Assembly: GCA_017936985.1 (NCBI GenBank)
Contig: JAGBEM010000103.1
Location: forward strand, 1-7,459
Reading direction: 5' to 3'
Origin: Oscillospiraceae bacterium
GTDB lineage: Bacteria > Bacillota_A > Clostridia > Oscillospirales > Oscillospiraceae
DNA: 7,459 bases
In this document: positions 1 to 6,112 of the stretch, piece after piece
Layout: each line of letters begins with the position of its first letter
Position numbering within the stretch: position 1 is the first letter of the stretch
Notes under the pieces: generated by a model
Told to the model about the DNA's origin: nothing
The model's input: the letters and a program-made list of their open reading frames with translations, nothing else
Database searches by the model: none
Position numbers and translations under genes: made by a program

Positions 1-801
1 ATCGCCTACAGATATAGAGATCATGTTCTCCCACTGAGCTACCTTCTCCAGCTCTGCCTGCAGATTCTGTATCGGATTTGCATTTTGGGTGCCGGATGCA
101 TCGTCCTTGATCACAACATCGGTTACGACTACCGTACCGTCAGCACGCAGCCCTGCGGAAAAGTACGGTCCAGCCTCGATGCCGATGATATTCTCCCATT
201 CCGATACTTCGCACTGACCGTAATCATTTTTTCCTGCCGCCACTACCGTTCCGTCAGTGAGCAATCCAAGGGTATATGTCGATCCTACTGACACTGCTGC
301 CATATTTGTCCACTGGCTACTTTCTCTGCCATACTGTCCTGCCCCGGCAAACGCCACCGTGCCATCCTTCCGCAGTCCCACTGCATGGACGCCTGTCATG
401 CTTACGGAAACCATGTCCTTCCACCGGGCCATTTCCGAAGATAGGCTATTGGCCGATGTATACACCGTTCCGTCATTCAAAACCGCCACGATTTCGCTGC
501 CGCTGACGCTAATCGTACGCTTTCTTTTCGCCATGGAATTGGGATGATTCTGAACAAGTCCTGACCAGTATCCGTAACCAATGCCAATGACCAACGCCAC
601 AACCACCGCAACAGCTACCCATACGCCCCATTTTCTGCGCTTTCTAACCGGCTGTTCTTCCTTCTTAACAGGCGCTTCCTGCTCTTCTGCCGTTTCCACT
701 TTCACCACCGGTGTCAGCGGCGTATTGCCAAAGTCTTCCATGGCCTTTCGCACCTGTGCCAGTTCTTCTTCCGTCAATTCGTTTCGCCGTTTTGTATCCA
801 C
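1..801 (-). CDS. RCC1-repeat single-pass membrane protein (partial, C-terminus beyond window)
   Basis: The frame is open from a GTG at 801 to the window edge (267 codons, no stop), so the 3' part is missing. GTG is chosen because a full AGGAGG lies 7 bases upstream and a consensus promoter precedes it. Residues 1-57 are charged and probably cytoplasmic, rich in Glu and Lys and ending in VRKRRK. Residues about 58-82 form one hydrophobic membrane segment. The rest would be extracellular and is built of repeats of about 37 residues: DGTV recurs near 110, 146, 183 and 221, and a Trp-x-(N/D)-(M/I) element recurs near 127, 164, 202 and 257. This is the pattern of RCC1-like beta-propeller blades, which in Clostridia occur in surface proteins of unknown role. 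The N-in, C-out topology is inferred from the positive residues before the membrane segment. A complete propeller would need more blades to the left. Partner and function are unknown. Confidence 0.85.
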   Translation of the reverse strand, partial: MDTKRRNELTEEELAQVRKAMEDFGNTPLTPVVKVETAEEQEAPVKKEEQPVRKRRKWGVWVAVAVVVALVIGIGYGYWSGLVQNHPNSMAKRKRTISVSGSEIVAVLNDGTVYTSANSLSSEMARWKDMVSVSMTGVHAVGLRKDGTVAFAGAGQYGRESSQWTNMAAVSVGSTYTLGLLTDGTVVAAGKNDYGQCEVSEWENIIGIEAGPYFSAGLRADGTVVVTDVVIKDDASGTQNANPIQNLQAELEKVAQWENMISISVGD

Positions 802-802
802 G

Positions 803-814
803 GGATCACCTCCT
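803..814 (-). promoter_or_regulatory. Extended Shine-Dalgarno of the RCC1-repeat gene
   Basis: On the minus strand the sequence AGGAGGTGATCC is complementary over 12 bases to the usual 3' end of bacterial 16S rRNA. The core AGGAGG (809-814) stands 7 bases from GTG 801 and decides that start, since no ATG is suitably placed. Such a long match suggests efficient initiation despite the GTG codon. Confidence 0.85.
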
Positions 815-826
815 GGTTTGATTTTA

Positions 827-855
827 ATTATAACTCATTGCCAAATCCCTGTCAA
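827..855 (-). promoter_or_regulatory. Consensus sigma-A promoter of the RCC1-repeat gene
   Basis: On the minus strand the -35 box is TTGACA (850-855), the spacer is exactly 17 bases and the -10 box is TATAAT (827-832). Both hexamers match the consensus fully. Transcription should begin near 820, about 19 bases before the GTG codon. Confidence 0.85.
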
Positions 856-891
856 GAACATACAAATCCTTGGTCCCATAACATATTTTCT

Positions 892-919
892 TTGCATTTC
901 GGCCAGAATGTGCTATGAT
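892..919 (+). promoter_or_regulatory. Extended -10 promoter of nadE
   Basis: The -35 box TTGCAT (892-897) is followed by 16 bases and the -10 box TATGAT (914-919). A TG pair at 911-912 forms the TGn extension that partly compensates for an imperfect -35. The start point would be near 926, giving a leader of about 26 bases. It is divergent from the promoter at 827-855, with about 36 bases between their -35 boxes. Confidence 0.75.
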
Positions 920-939
920 ATATTCACTAAATTATGCTT

Positions 940-945
940 GGAGGG
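940..945 (+). promoter_or_regulatory. nadE ribosome binding site (decides the start)
   Basis: GGAGGG stands 6 bases before ATG 952. The in-frame ATG at 934 lies upstream of this site and has no ribosome binding site of its own, so it is not the start. Confidence 0.85.
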
Positions 946-951
946 ATTTCC

Positions 952-2898
952 ATGCTGGATTTCATCCGTATTGCCACCGCCGTACCCGCTGTCCGGGTCG
1001 GCGACACCGTAAAAAATGCCGCGGACATCTGCGCTTTTATGGAAAAAGCCGATGCTCAGAATGTGGACCTGCTCCTGTTCCCGGAGCTTTCGATGACAGG
1101 CTATTCCTGCGGTGACCTGTTCTTTCAGGACACCTTGTGGAACGGTGTCAAAAAAGGTCTTTCTGACATCCTCACCTGTTCCAAAGCCCACCCTGCTCTG
1201 ACTGCCGTCATCGGCCTTCCGTTGCGTGCAGAGGGCACCCTTTATAACTGTGCCGCTGTCATTTGCGGCGGTGAAATTCATGGTTTTGTACCCAAAACCC
1301 ACCTGGCAGTATCCGGCGAAGCCAACGAAGACCGCTGGTTCACCGGCGGTGAGGAGCGGGAAGGCTTCTGCATCCACGCATCACACCTGGATCTGGATGG
1401 CGATTTCTATATCCCCGTGGAAAAGCAAATGCTTTACAATGTGGGCAGCGCCAAAGTCGGCATCGAACTTTGCCAGGATCTGATGGTTCCTCTGCCTCCT
1501 TCCAACCTGCTGGCGCTGGACGGCGCAGAAGTCATTCTGAATCTGTCCGCTTCCCATGAGCTGGTAGGCAAGCACGCTTACCGCCGGGATCTGGTGAAGC
1601 ACCAGTCCGGTAATCTCACCTGTGTCTACGCCTACTGCTCCGCAGGCCCCACCGAATCCACCGCTGATCTGGTCTTCTCCGGCCATAGCATCATCGCAGA
1701 AAACGGTACTATCCTGAAGGAAAACCAAAATCTGCTGGAATCCGATTACCTGCTCATTGCCGACTGCGACCTGGGCCGTATCCGTGCCGATCGGTTGAAG
1801 AACAAGAGCTTCCACAATACCGCCCTCCTGCACAAGGCCATTTTGACTACCGTGGAAACCGATTGCTATACCGGCGCGCTCCGTTCCGATGGCAAGCTGT
1901 ATCCTCTGCAAAAGCTGCCCTTTATCCCCTCGGACAAGCAGCAGCGCATCGCCCATTGCCTGGAAGTTTTCAACATCCAGGCTGAAGCCCTGAAACAGCG
2001 GCTTTCCATTCTGGGCACCAATGCTGTTTTGGGCATTTCCGGCGGTCTGGATTCCACCCTGGCACTGTTGGTGGCTGTGGAGGCCATGCGTCGCCTGGGC
2101 CGCCCTGCCAGCGATGTCTATGGTGTGACCATGCCCTGCTTCGGTACCTCCGACCGCACCTATAACAATGCCTGGGAGCTGATGCGCAAGCTGGGTATTT
2201 CCGCCAAGGAAATTTCCATCAAAGAGGCCGTCACTCTCCATTTTAACGACATTGGTCACGATATTTCCGTTCACAACGGCACTTACGAAAACTCACAGGC
2301 CAGGGAACGCACCCAGATCCTTATGGACTACGCCAGCGTAGTGGGAGGTATCGTAGTGGGCACCGGCGACCTTAGCGAGTTGGCGCTGGGCTGGTGCACC
2401 TACAACGGTGACCACATGAGCATGTACGGTGTTAACGGCACCGTTCCCAAAACGCTGATCCGCTGGATCATCGAAGCCGTTAGCGATATGCCGGCATTTG
2501 AAAGTGCCAAGACTGTCCTTGCGGACATTCTGGATACCCCCATCAGCCCGGAGCTGCTGCCCCCGGATGCCGAGGGTAAGATCAGTCAGCAAACGGAGGA
2601 TCTGGTTGGCCCCTATGCACTCCACGATTTCTTCCTGTACCACATGATCCGCTGGAGCTTCACCCCTACCAAAATTTATACCCTGGCCTGCCGTGCCTTC
2701 CAAAACGACTTCGACAGCGCCACCGTAAAGAAGTGGTTGATTAACTTCTACCGCCGATTCTTTACCCAGCAGTTCAAACGCAACTGCCAGCCCGACGGCG
2801 TTAAGGTCGGCTCTGTCAGCCTGGGTGTCCGTGGTGATTGGCAAATGCCCAGTGATGCCACCGCCCGCATCTGGCTGGAAGAAGCTGAGAAACTGTAA
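952..2898 (+). CDS. nadE: Glutamine-dependent NAD+ synthetase
   Basis: This 648-residue cytosolic enzyme makes NAD+ from nicotinic acid adenine dinucleotide, ATP and glutamine, the last step of NAD biosynthesis. Residues about 3-270 are a nitrilase-type glutaminase with the expected triad: Glu45 in FPELSMTGY, Lys115 in VPKTHL and Cys174 in GIELCQDL. Residues about 330-640 are the synthetase domain, with the ATP pyrophosphatase P-loop SGGLDS at 363-368 and the conserved GTGDLSELALGWCTYNGDHM stretch near 470-489. Length and domain order match the long two-domain bacterial enzymes; the ammonia-only NadE lacks the nitrilase part. The start at 952 is set by the GGAGGG site; starting at 934 would add six residues. 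The gene stands alone, with its own promoter and a terminator 6 bases past the stop. Nothing appears broken, and the assignment is near certain. Confidence 0.97.
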   Translation: MLDFIRIATAVPAVRVGDTVKNAADICAFMEKADAQNVDLLLFPELSMTGYSCGDLFFQDTLWNGVKKGLSDILTCSKAHPALTAVIGLPLRAEGTLYNCAAVICGGEIHGFVPKTHLAVSGEANEDRWFTGGEEREGFCIHASHLDLDGDFYIPVEKQMLYNVGSAKVGIELCQDLMVPLPPSNLLALDGAEVILNLSASHELVGKHAYRRDLVKHQSGNLTCVYAYCSAGPTESTADLVFSGHSIIAENGTILKENQNLLESDYLLIADCDLGRIRADRLKNKSFHNTALLHKAILTTVETDCYTGALRSDGKLYPLQKLPFIPSDKQQRIAHCLEVFNIQAEALKQRLSILGTNAVLGISGGLDSTLALLVAVEAMRRLGRPASDVYGVTMPCFGTSDRTYNNAWELMRKLGISAKEISIKEAVTLHFNDIGHDISVHNGTYENSQARERTQILMDYASVVGGIVVGTGDLSELALGWCTYNGDHMSMYGVNGTVPKTLIRWIIEAVSDMPAFESAKTVLADILDTPISPELLPPDAEGKISQQTEDLVGPYALHDFFLYHMIRWSFTPTKIYTLACRAFQNDFDSATVKKWLINFYRRFFTQQFKRNCQPDGVKVGSVSLGVRGDWQMPSDATARIWLEEAEKL

Positions 2899-2904
2899 AA
2901 AGCA

Positions 2905-2936
2905 TCCGCCCCGATTCCTCGGGGCGGAATTTTCTT
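2905..2936. terminator. Bidirectional intrinsic terminator between nadE and the lipoprotein gene
   Basis: A perfect 10-bp stem (2905-2914 with 2919-2928, core CCGCCCC/GGGGCGG) encloses a TTCC loop. On the plus strand it is followed by TTTTCTT (2930-2936), ending nadE. On the minus strand it is followed by a five-T run (2896-2900), ending the convergent lipoprotein gene, whose stop is at 2935-2937. Confidence 0.92.
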
Positions 2937-4149
2937 ATGCACTTTGTCCGCGCTTGTGTCTGTACACCTTATAGCCGCAGACCCCAATGATGCCAATACC
3001 CAGTACGATTGCCGCCGGAATGCCCCATTTCTTGATTTGGGATGCAATGGTCACGTATTCTTCCGGTGCTTCACAATACTGAAGAAACCTGACCGGTTCT
3101 CCGCTCAGTGGCGATCCCGTTCCAATTTCGTAGTTATTTTCATATGCGGTCACATATTTATAATAACCCTTAGCATACTCCACAAACTGCTCCCACCGGA
3201 AAACCACCGCGGAAGCATCATTGTCCTCATAATAAAGAACAAACCTTCCCTTGTCCGTTTCATAGACTGCGTTTGTTTCCTGCCGAGTCGTCCGGCTTGT
3301 GAAACAAATTACATTCTCAATCGTACAGCTTTCTCCAAAGAAGATTTGTACGCTTGATCCATACATAACATCCTTCACAAAGGTCGGTGTTTTCGGATAC
3401 CAATTTGTGTTTACACCCAGCTTGGTTTTATTCTGATACTCCACCAGCACAATGGGCTTCGCACGCAAAATATGAACTTCTGCATTCACCTTGCTTTGGG
3501 CATGGGAAACGATCTGCTCATAGGATCTGTCCGTATAACCCAATAAATTCAAATTGTACACCAGCAGCATCGGCTGGCCTTCCATTTCCACATCTGCTAC
3601 TGAATCATCCCAATGGGATTCCTCCAAAATCTCTGACAAAAGCTCCTCATTTTCTGCTATTAGGATTTCTTTCAAAGTGGGATGGCCACTGGACTGCTCA
3701 CCATAATACATTTCATAAATACCCGGAAAATTCTCAGCCAGGTGGGTTTTATGAATTTTGAAAGCGGCACGAATGGCCTCCTTGCTGACTAACCCCTCAC
3801 TGTAAATATCCTCCAGATTATGGAACACGCCGTTTTTATACGCATACAGGAAAAATTGATCTCCAAATCTAAATCTGCAGTTCGCAATCGAACAGCTGTC
3901 CTCTACTGCAAGGAAACCGTGCGCAAAGAGAAAAATATATCCGTTTTCACTGCCGTAGCATCTAACTCCGCCAATTGATTCGTCATACCAAACCAAATCA
4001 GACTCCATGGTTTCTAGCCAAGCTTTCTCAATTTCCTCTTTTTGGCTTTGACTCAAATATGTACTGTCCTTCTCTGCGTCTGTATTTTGGCAAGCTGCCA
4101 AGCAACCAAGTGAAAGCGTGATGATCAGCAACCAACATAATTTTTTCAT
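2935..4149 (-). CDS. Predicted lipoprotein with C-terminal membrane segment, function unknown
   Basis: The protein has 404 residues. Residues 1-19 form a lipoprotein signal (KK, a hydrophobic stretch, then lipobox LAAC), so Cys20 should be lipidated at the outer face of the membrane. Residues about 56-135 carry a pattern I associate with clostridial envelope proteins: CYGSENGYIFLFAHG, then LYAYKNG and a Leu-rich segment ending in IHKTH. I cannot name a function for it. The middle is mixed alpha/beta with many aromatic residues (FRWEQFVEYAKGYYKYV near 317-333). Residues about 375-393 form a second hydrophobic segment followed by YKVYRHKRGQ, a positive tail expected to face the cytoplasm. That would give two anchors, which is unusual. 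The start at 4149 is preferred because the signal peptide begins there and GGGGGTG lies just upstream; the frame stays open back to about 4371 but that part lacks protein-like features. Base composition is more AT-rich than nadE and sdaA. Expression must read through the terminator at 4171-4215. Confidence 0.85.
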   Translation of the reverse strand: MKKLCWLLIITLSLGCLAACQNTDAEKDSTYLSQSQKEEIEKAWLETMESDLVWYDESIGGVRCYGSENGYIFLFAHGFLAVEDSCSIANCRFRFGDQFFLYAYKNGVFHNLEDIYSEGLVSKEAIRAAFKIHKTHLAENFPGIYEMYYGEQSSGHPTLKEILIAENEELLSEILEESHWDDSVADVEMEGQPMLLVYNLNLLGYTDRSYEQIVSHAQSKVNAEVHILRAKPIVLVEYQNKTKLGVNTNWYPKTPTFVKDVMYGSSVQIFFGESCTIENVICFTSRTTRQETNAVYETDKGRFVLYYEDNDASAVVFRWEQFVEYAKGYYKYVTAYENNYEIGTGSPLSGEPVRFLQYCEAPEEYVTIASQIKKWGIPAAIVLGIGIIGVCGYKVYRHKRGQSA

Positions 4150-4170
4150 CGTAACACCCCCAAATAATAC

Positions 4171-4215
4171 AAAAAGCGCACAAGCTATTCCCTTGCCGGT
4201 ACAGCTTATGCGCTT
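4171..4215 (-). terminator. Intrinsic terminator in the lipoprotein leader (possible attenuator)
   Basis: On the minus strand, 4215-4203 pairs with 4186-4174 in an uninterrupted 13-bp stem containing one G-U pair. The loop is 16 bases, and five T (4175-4171) end the structure. It lies downstream of a consensus promoter and 21 bases before the lipoprotein ATG counted from the T run. The stop codon of the small ORF (4206-4208) sits inside the rising arm, the geometry expected for control by a terminating ribosome. It could equally be the plain 3' end of a separate small RNA. Confidence 0.85.
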
Positions 4216-4307
4216 ACTATGCTCGCTTTGGTCCGTCCTCTTAGGAGGTCGGCGGTCGTTACCACAATTCTGCGCAATAGGCACCACCGGCTGAATGCGT
4301 ATACCAC
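4206..4307 (-). CDS. Candidate 33-residue leader or small peptide
   Basis: GTG 4307 is preceded by GGAGGTGG (4313-4320), with 5 bases between this and the start codon, and about 20-30 bases from the expected transcription start. The peptide begins VVYAFSRWCLLRRIVV, then TTADLLRGRTKASIVSA, and ends at TAA 4206-4208. It has 33 residues and is basic, with five Arg and one Lys, and a hydrophobic N-terminal half (W, LL, IVV). The TAA falls within the terminator stem. It may be a regulatory leader peptide, a small membrane-active peptide of the type I toxin kind, or chance. No Leu, Trp or other codon run points to a classic amino-acid attenuator. I do not recognise the peptide. Confidence 0.4.
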   Translation of the reverse strand: MVYAFSRWCLLRRIVVTTADLLRGRTKASIVSA

Positions 4308-4342
4308 GGCAACCACCTCCACTCATAATTGTTTTCACTATT

Positions 4343-4371
4343 ATTATACTTTTTGTTCCCCGCCGTGTCAA
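4343..4371 (-). promoter_or_regulatory. Consensus sigma-A promoter for the leader RNA and lipoprotein gene
   Basis: On the minus strand the -35 box is TTGACA (4366-4371), the spacer is 17 bases and the -10 box is TATAAT (4343-4348), a full match to consensus. Transcription would begin near 4336, so the leader before the lipoprotein ATG is about 185 bases. No second promoter is convincing between the terminator and the gene. Confidence 0.85.
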
Positions 4372-4421
4372 GCGTCATCTTATCGTACAGGCAGCCGTCA
4401 CAATTTATTTCCCCAAAGCCA

Positions 4422-4450
4422 TTGTAATTCCCCGGGAAATTTGCTATACT
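4422..4450 (+). promoter_or_regulatory. Promoter of sdaA
   Basis: The -35 box TTGTAA (4422-4427) is followed by a 17-base spacer and the -10 box TATACT (4445-4450), with the TGn extension at 4442-4443. Transcription should start near 4457, leaving only about 26 bases before the ATG and no room for a riboswitch. Confidence 0.8.
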
Positions 4451-4482
4451 GTTTGCTGAACATAAAATACGGAGGTATTTCC

Positions 4483-5691
4483 ATGAAATCCATCCGCGAT
4501 ATCTATAAGATCGGTAAAGGCCCTTCCTCCTCCCATACCATGGGCCCAGAACGGGCAGCCAAACACTTCCGCTCCCTGTACCCCGAAGCAGATGCCTTCC
4601 AGGTGATCCTCTACGGCTCTTTGAGTAAGACCGGCGTAGGCCACGGCACCGACCGGGTCCTGCGGGAAGTGCTCTCTCCCCTGCCTACCGAGATCGTTTT
4701 CTCCAAGGAAGAGCTTTCTGAATCCCATCCCAACACCCTGGACTTCATTGCCTTGAAAGAGGGCTCCGAGATCGGTACGCTCCGGGTCGAATCCATCGGT
4801 GGCGGTGACATCAAAGTCCCCGGACAAGCCCACCTGGACTCCCCCGATGTCTATCCCGAAAACTCCTTTGCAGAGATCGCCGACTTCTGCAAATGGCGTT
4901 ATATTGACAAACTCAGCGACTATGTAGAGCTGAACGAAGGTGAAGACATCTGGCCATTCCTGATGAACGTCTGGCAGACCATGAAGCAATCCATTGCAGA
5001 CGGTTTAAGCGCCACCGGTGTACTTCCCGGCGGTCTGAATGTCCAGCGTAAGGCAAAATTCCTCTACGAGCAGGATCCCGGCACCCACGAACCGGGGCTT
5101 CTGGAATTCCAGAAGATCGCCGCCTACGCCTACGCCGTAGCGGAGCAAAATGCCGATAACGGCACCATCGTCACCGCACCCACCTGCGGCGCCTGCGGTG
5201 TTGTGCCTGCTGTACTGAAATACGCCCAGGATACCAAAGGCTTTACCGACGAGCAGATCATAAGAGGTCTTGCCACCGCCGGCATTATCGGAAGTCTTAC
5301 CAAGCGTAACGCCTCCATCTCCGGCGCCGAATGTGGCTGCCAGGCAGAGATCGGTACTGCCTGTTCCATGGCAGCTGCCGCACTGGCAGAGCTGTATAAC
5401 CAAAACCTGGATCAGGTAGAATACGCCGCCGAGGTAGCCATGGAGCACCACCTGGGTCTGACCTGCGACCCCATTTGCGGGCTGGTGCAGATCCCCTGTA
5501 TCGAGCGAAACGCTGTGGCTGCTATGCGTGCCATGAACGCCTGTAACCTCAGCTATTTCCTCACCGGCTCCCGGAATATCAGCTACGATATGGTCTGCCG
5601 TGCCATGCACGAAACCGGCATCAACCTGAATCACCGGTTCCGGGAAACCAGCGAAGGCGGCCTCGCTCGGATCTACGCCCGTAAAAAATAA
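4483..5691 (+). CDS. sdaA: L-serine ammonia-lyase, iron-sulfur dependent, single chain
   Basis: This 402-residue cytosolic enzyme deaminates L-serine to pyruvate and ammonia using an oxygen-sensitive [4Fe-4S] cluster. Residues about 2-150 are the beta domain, with the signature GPSSSHTMGP at 13-22. Residues about 190-395 are the alpha domain, with APTCGACGVVPAVL near 232-245, GAECGCQ at 281-287 and CDPICGLVQIPC at 328-339. Cys286, Cys328 and Cys339 are spaced 42 and 11 apart, the same spacing I recall for the cluster ligands of the Legionella enzyme, so they are the likely ligands. The chain ends ARKK, without the C-terminal Cys reported as a plug in that enzyme. Both domains are in one chain, unlike the separate alpha and beta subunits of some Firmicutes such as Bacillus. 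The start at 4483 follows GGAGG (4471-4475) by 7 bases; the frame is open upstream to 4219 but that would run through the promoter. It is a single-gene unit with its own promoter and terminator. Confidence 0.96.
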   Translation: MKSIRDIYKIGKGPSSSHTMGPERAAKHFRSLYPEADAFQVILYGSLSKTGVGHGTDRVLREVLSPLPTEIVFSKEELSESHPNTLDFIALKEGSEIGTLRVESIGGGDIKVPGQAHLDSPDVYPENSFAEIADFCKWRYIDKLSDYVELNEGEDIWPFLMNVWQTMKQSIADGLSATGVLPGGLNVQRKAKFLYEQDPGTHEPGLLEFQKIAAYAYAVAEQNADNGTIVTAPTCGACGVVPAVLKYAQDTKGFTDEQIIRGLATAGIIGSLTKRNASISGAECGCQAEIGTACSMAAAALAELYNQNLDQVEYAAEVAMEHHLGLTCDPICGLVQIPCIERNAVAAMRAMNACNLSYFLTGSRNISYDMVCRAMHETGINLNHRFRETSEGGLARIYARKK

Positions 5692-5698
5692 ACATTAA

Positions 5699-5732
5699 CC
5701 CCCGTCTTTGCAAAAAAGACGGGGGCTCTTTT
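5699..5732 (+). terminator. Intrinsic terminator of sdaA
   Basis: A perfect 11-bp stem (5699-5709 CCCCCGTCTTT with 5715-5725) and a GCAAA loop are followed by CTCTTTT (5726-5732). It begins 8 bases after the sdaA stop. Confidence 0.95.
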
Positions 5733-5867
5733 AAGCTGCACCTGTGCGCAGTTTTCTGCCCTTTTCAAAAAACGTTACGGACTGACGCCCTTGCAGTTTA
5801 AAAGACAACATCGGTAAGGCGCTTGCCCGGCAGCCGTTAACCGCATATGCTTTTTAGCGGAAAGCAG

Positions 5868-5896
5868 TTGCATATTCTTGTAATTTATGATAGAGT
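5868..5896 (+). promoter_or_regulatory. Weak candidate promoter
   Basis: TTGCAT (5868-5873) is followed by 17 bases and TAGAGT (5891-5896). An alternative -10, TATGAT, lies at 5886-5891 but lacks a matching -35. It would serve the short frame that starts at 5948. The match is modest. Confidence 0.3.
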
Positions 5897-5947
5897 AAAT
5901 GGGTTAAATACAGCAATTGACGCATTCAGTTCAAAGGAGAATATATA

Positions 5948-6016
5948 TTGAAATTAGGTATCGTTGCTCAGCGTCCTATTTTCATAACTCCTTATAAATC
6001 CATAAAACCCCGATAA
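5948..6016 (+). pseudogene. Possible gene-start remnant (22 codons)
   Basis: AAAGGAG (5933-5939) stands 8 bases before a TTG at 5948, which opens a frame starting LKLGIVAQRPIFITPYKS and stopping at 6014-6016. The arrangement resembles the 5' end of a normal gene with a decayed ATG. The frame stops as the sequence enters the inverted repeat at 6009-6042, so a deletion or insertion may have removed the rest of a gene. It could also be a real tiny peptide or chance. The family is not recognised. Confidence 0.3.
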
Positions 6017-6042
6017 ATCCTTGTGGCACAAGGACTTTCGGG
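6009..6042. repeat. Inverted-repeat site (possible recombination site or hairpin)
   Basis: CCTTGTG (6019-6025) and CACAAGG (6027-6033) form a perfect 7-base inverted repeat around a single central G. It is flanked by an outer pair CCCGA (6009-6013) and TCGGG (6038-6042). No T run follows, so it is not a typical terminator. Near-symmetric sites like this are bound by recombinases or dimeric regulators; which applies here is not shown. Confidence 0.5.
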
Positions 6043-6090
6043 ATTTGGACGAAAATGTATCTTCATATAATTCCATGCATCTCAATGCCA

Positions 6091-6112
6091 AAAAGGTGTA
6101 CAAAAGGTGTAT
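6091..6112 (+). repeat. Two tandem 11-base repeats
   Basis: AAAAGGTGTAC (6091-6101) is followed directly by AAAAGGTGTAT (6102-6112), identical at 10 of 11 positions. Short direct repeats next to an inverted-repeat core are reminiscent of arm sites of tyrosine recombinases, but no integrase gene is in the window. Confidence 0.6.

Larger units (their letters stand above)
4170..4337 (-). ncRNA. Candidate structured leader RNA with alternative pairings
   Basis: From the promoter at 4343-4371 a transcript of about 165 bases would end at the terminator. Four pairings are visible. First, GGAGGTGGTTG (4320-4310), which includes the SD, pairs with 4258-4254 and 4249-4244 (CGACC, four-base bulge, ACCTCC). 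Second, CCTC (4248-4245) can instead form a small hairpin with GAGG (4240-4237), which excludes the first pairing. Third, the 13-bp terminator stem forms. Fourth, ACCGGC in the terminator loop (4200-4195) is complementary to GCCGGT (4291-4286), allowing a pseudoknot-like contact. I compared it by memory with T-box, cobalamin, c-di-GMP, c-di-AMP, 6S and SRP RNAs and found no match. The existence of the RNA is likely; its regulatory role is inferred. Confidence 0.5.

Noticed and set aside
803..814. Apparent 16S rRNA 3' end (GGATCACCTCCT) on the plus strand
   Set aside because: The match stops at 12 bases and is simply the complement of a strong Shine-Dalgarno in front of a GTG start.
934..951. 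Alternative nadE start six codons upstream
   Set aside because: The only ribosome binding site (940-945) lies inside this stretch, so it serves ATG 952.
1381..2844. Long minus-strand open frames opposite nadE (1381-2274 and 2293-2844)
   Set aside because: They are antisense shadows of a GC-rich conserved gene, with no promoter or ribosome binding site and low-complexity Gly/Gln/Val composition.
2944..3761. Plus-strand open frames opposite the lipoprotein gene
   Set aside because: They have no ribosome binding sites, begin just past the nadE terminator, and lack protein-like features, whereas the minus frame has a signal peptide and a full reading frame.
4170..4337. T-box or metabolite riboswitch as the explanation of the lipoprotein leader
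   Set aside because: The T-box motif AGGGTGGNACCGCG and the conserved cores of common riboswitches are not found, and the controlled gene is not a biosynthetic or tRNA-charging gene.
4150..4371. N-terminal extension of the lipoprotein to 4371 in the same open frame
   Set aside because: It would start at the promoter's -35 box, would bury the lipoprotein signal peptide inside the chain, and has no ribosome binding site. The signal sequence at 4149 gives the natural start. The absence of stops over 74 codons is noted but not sufficient.
4219..4482. 88-codon upstream extension of SdaA
   Set aside because: It crosses the sdaA promoter and lies antisense to the lipoprotein promoter. SdaA family proteins begin at about the KSIRDIYKIG segment, and GGAGG sits just before ATG 4483.
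4444..5634. Minus-strand open frames opposite sdaA
   Set aside because: They are shadows of the sdaA codon pattern, with Gly- and Val-rich translations and no initiation signals.
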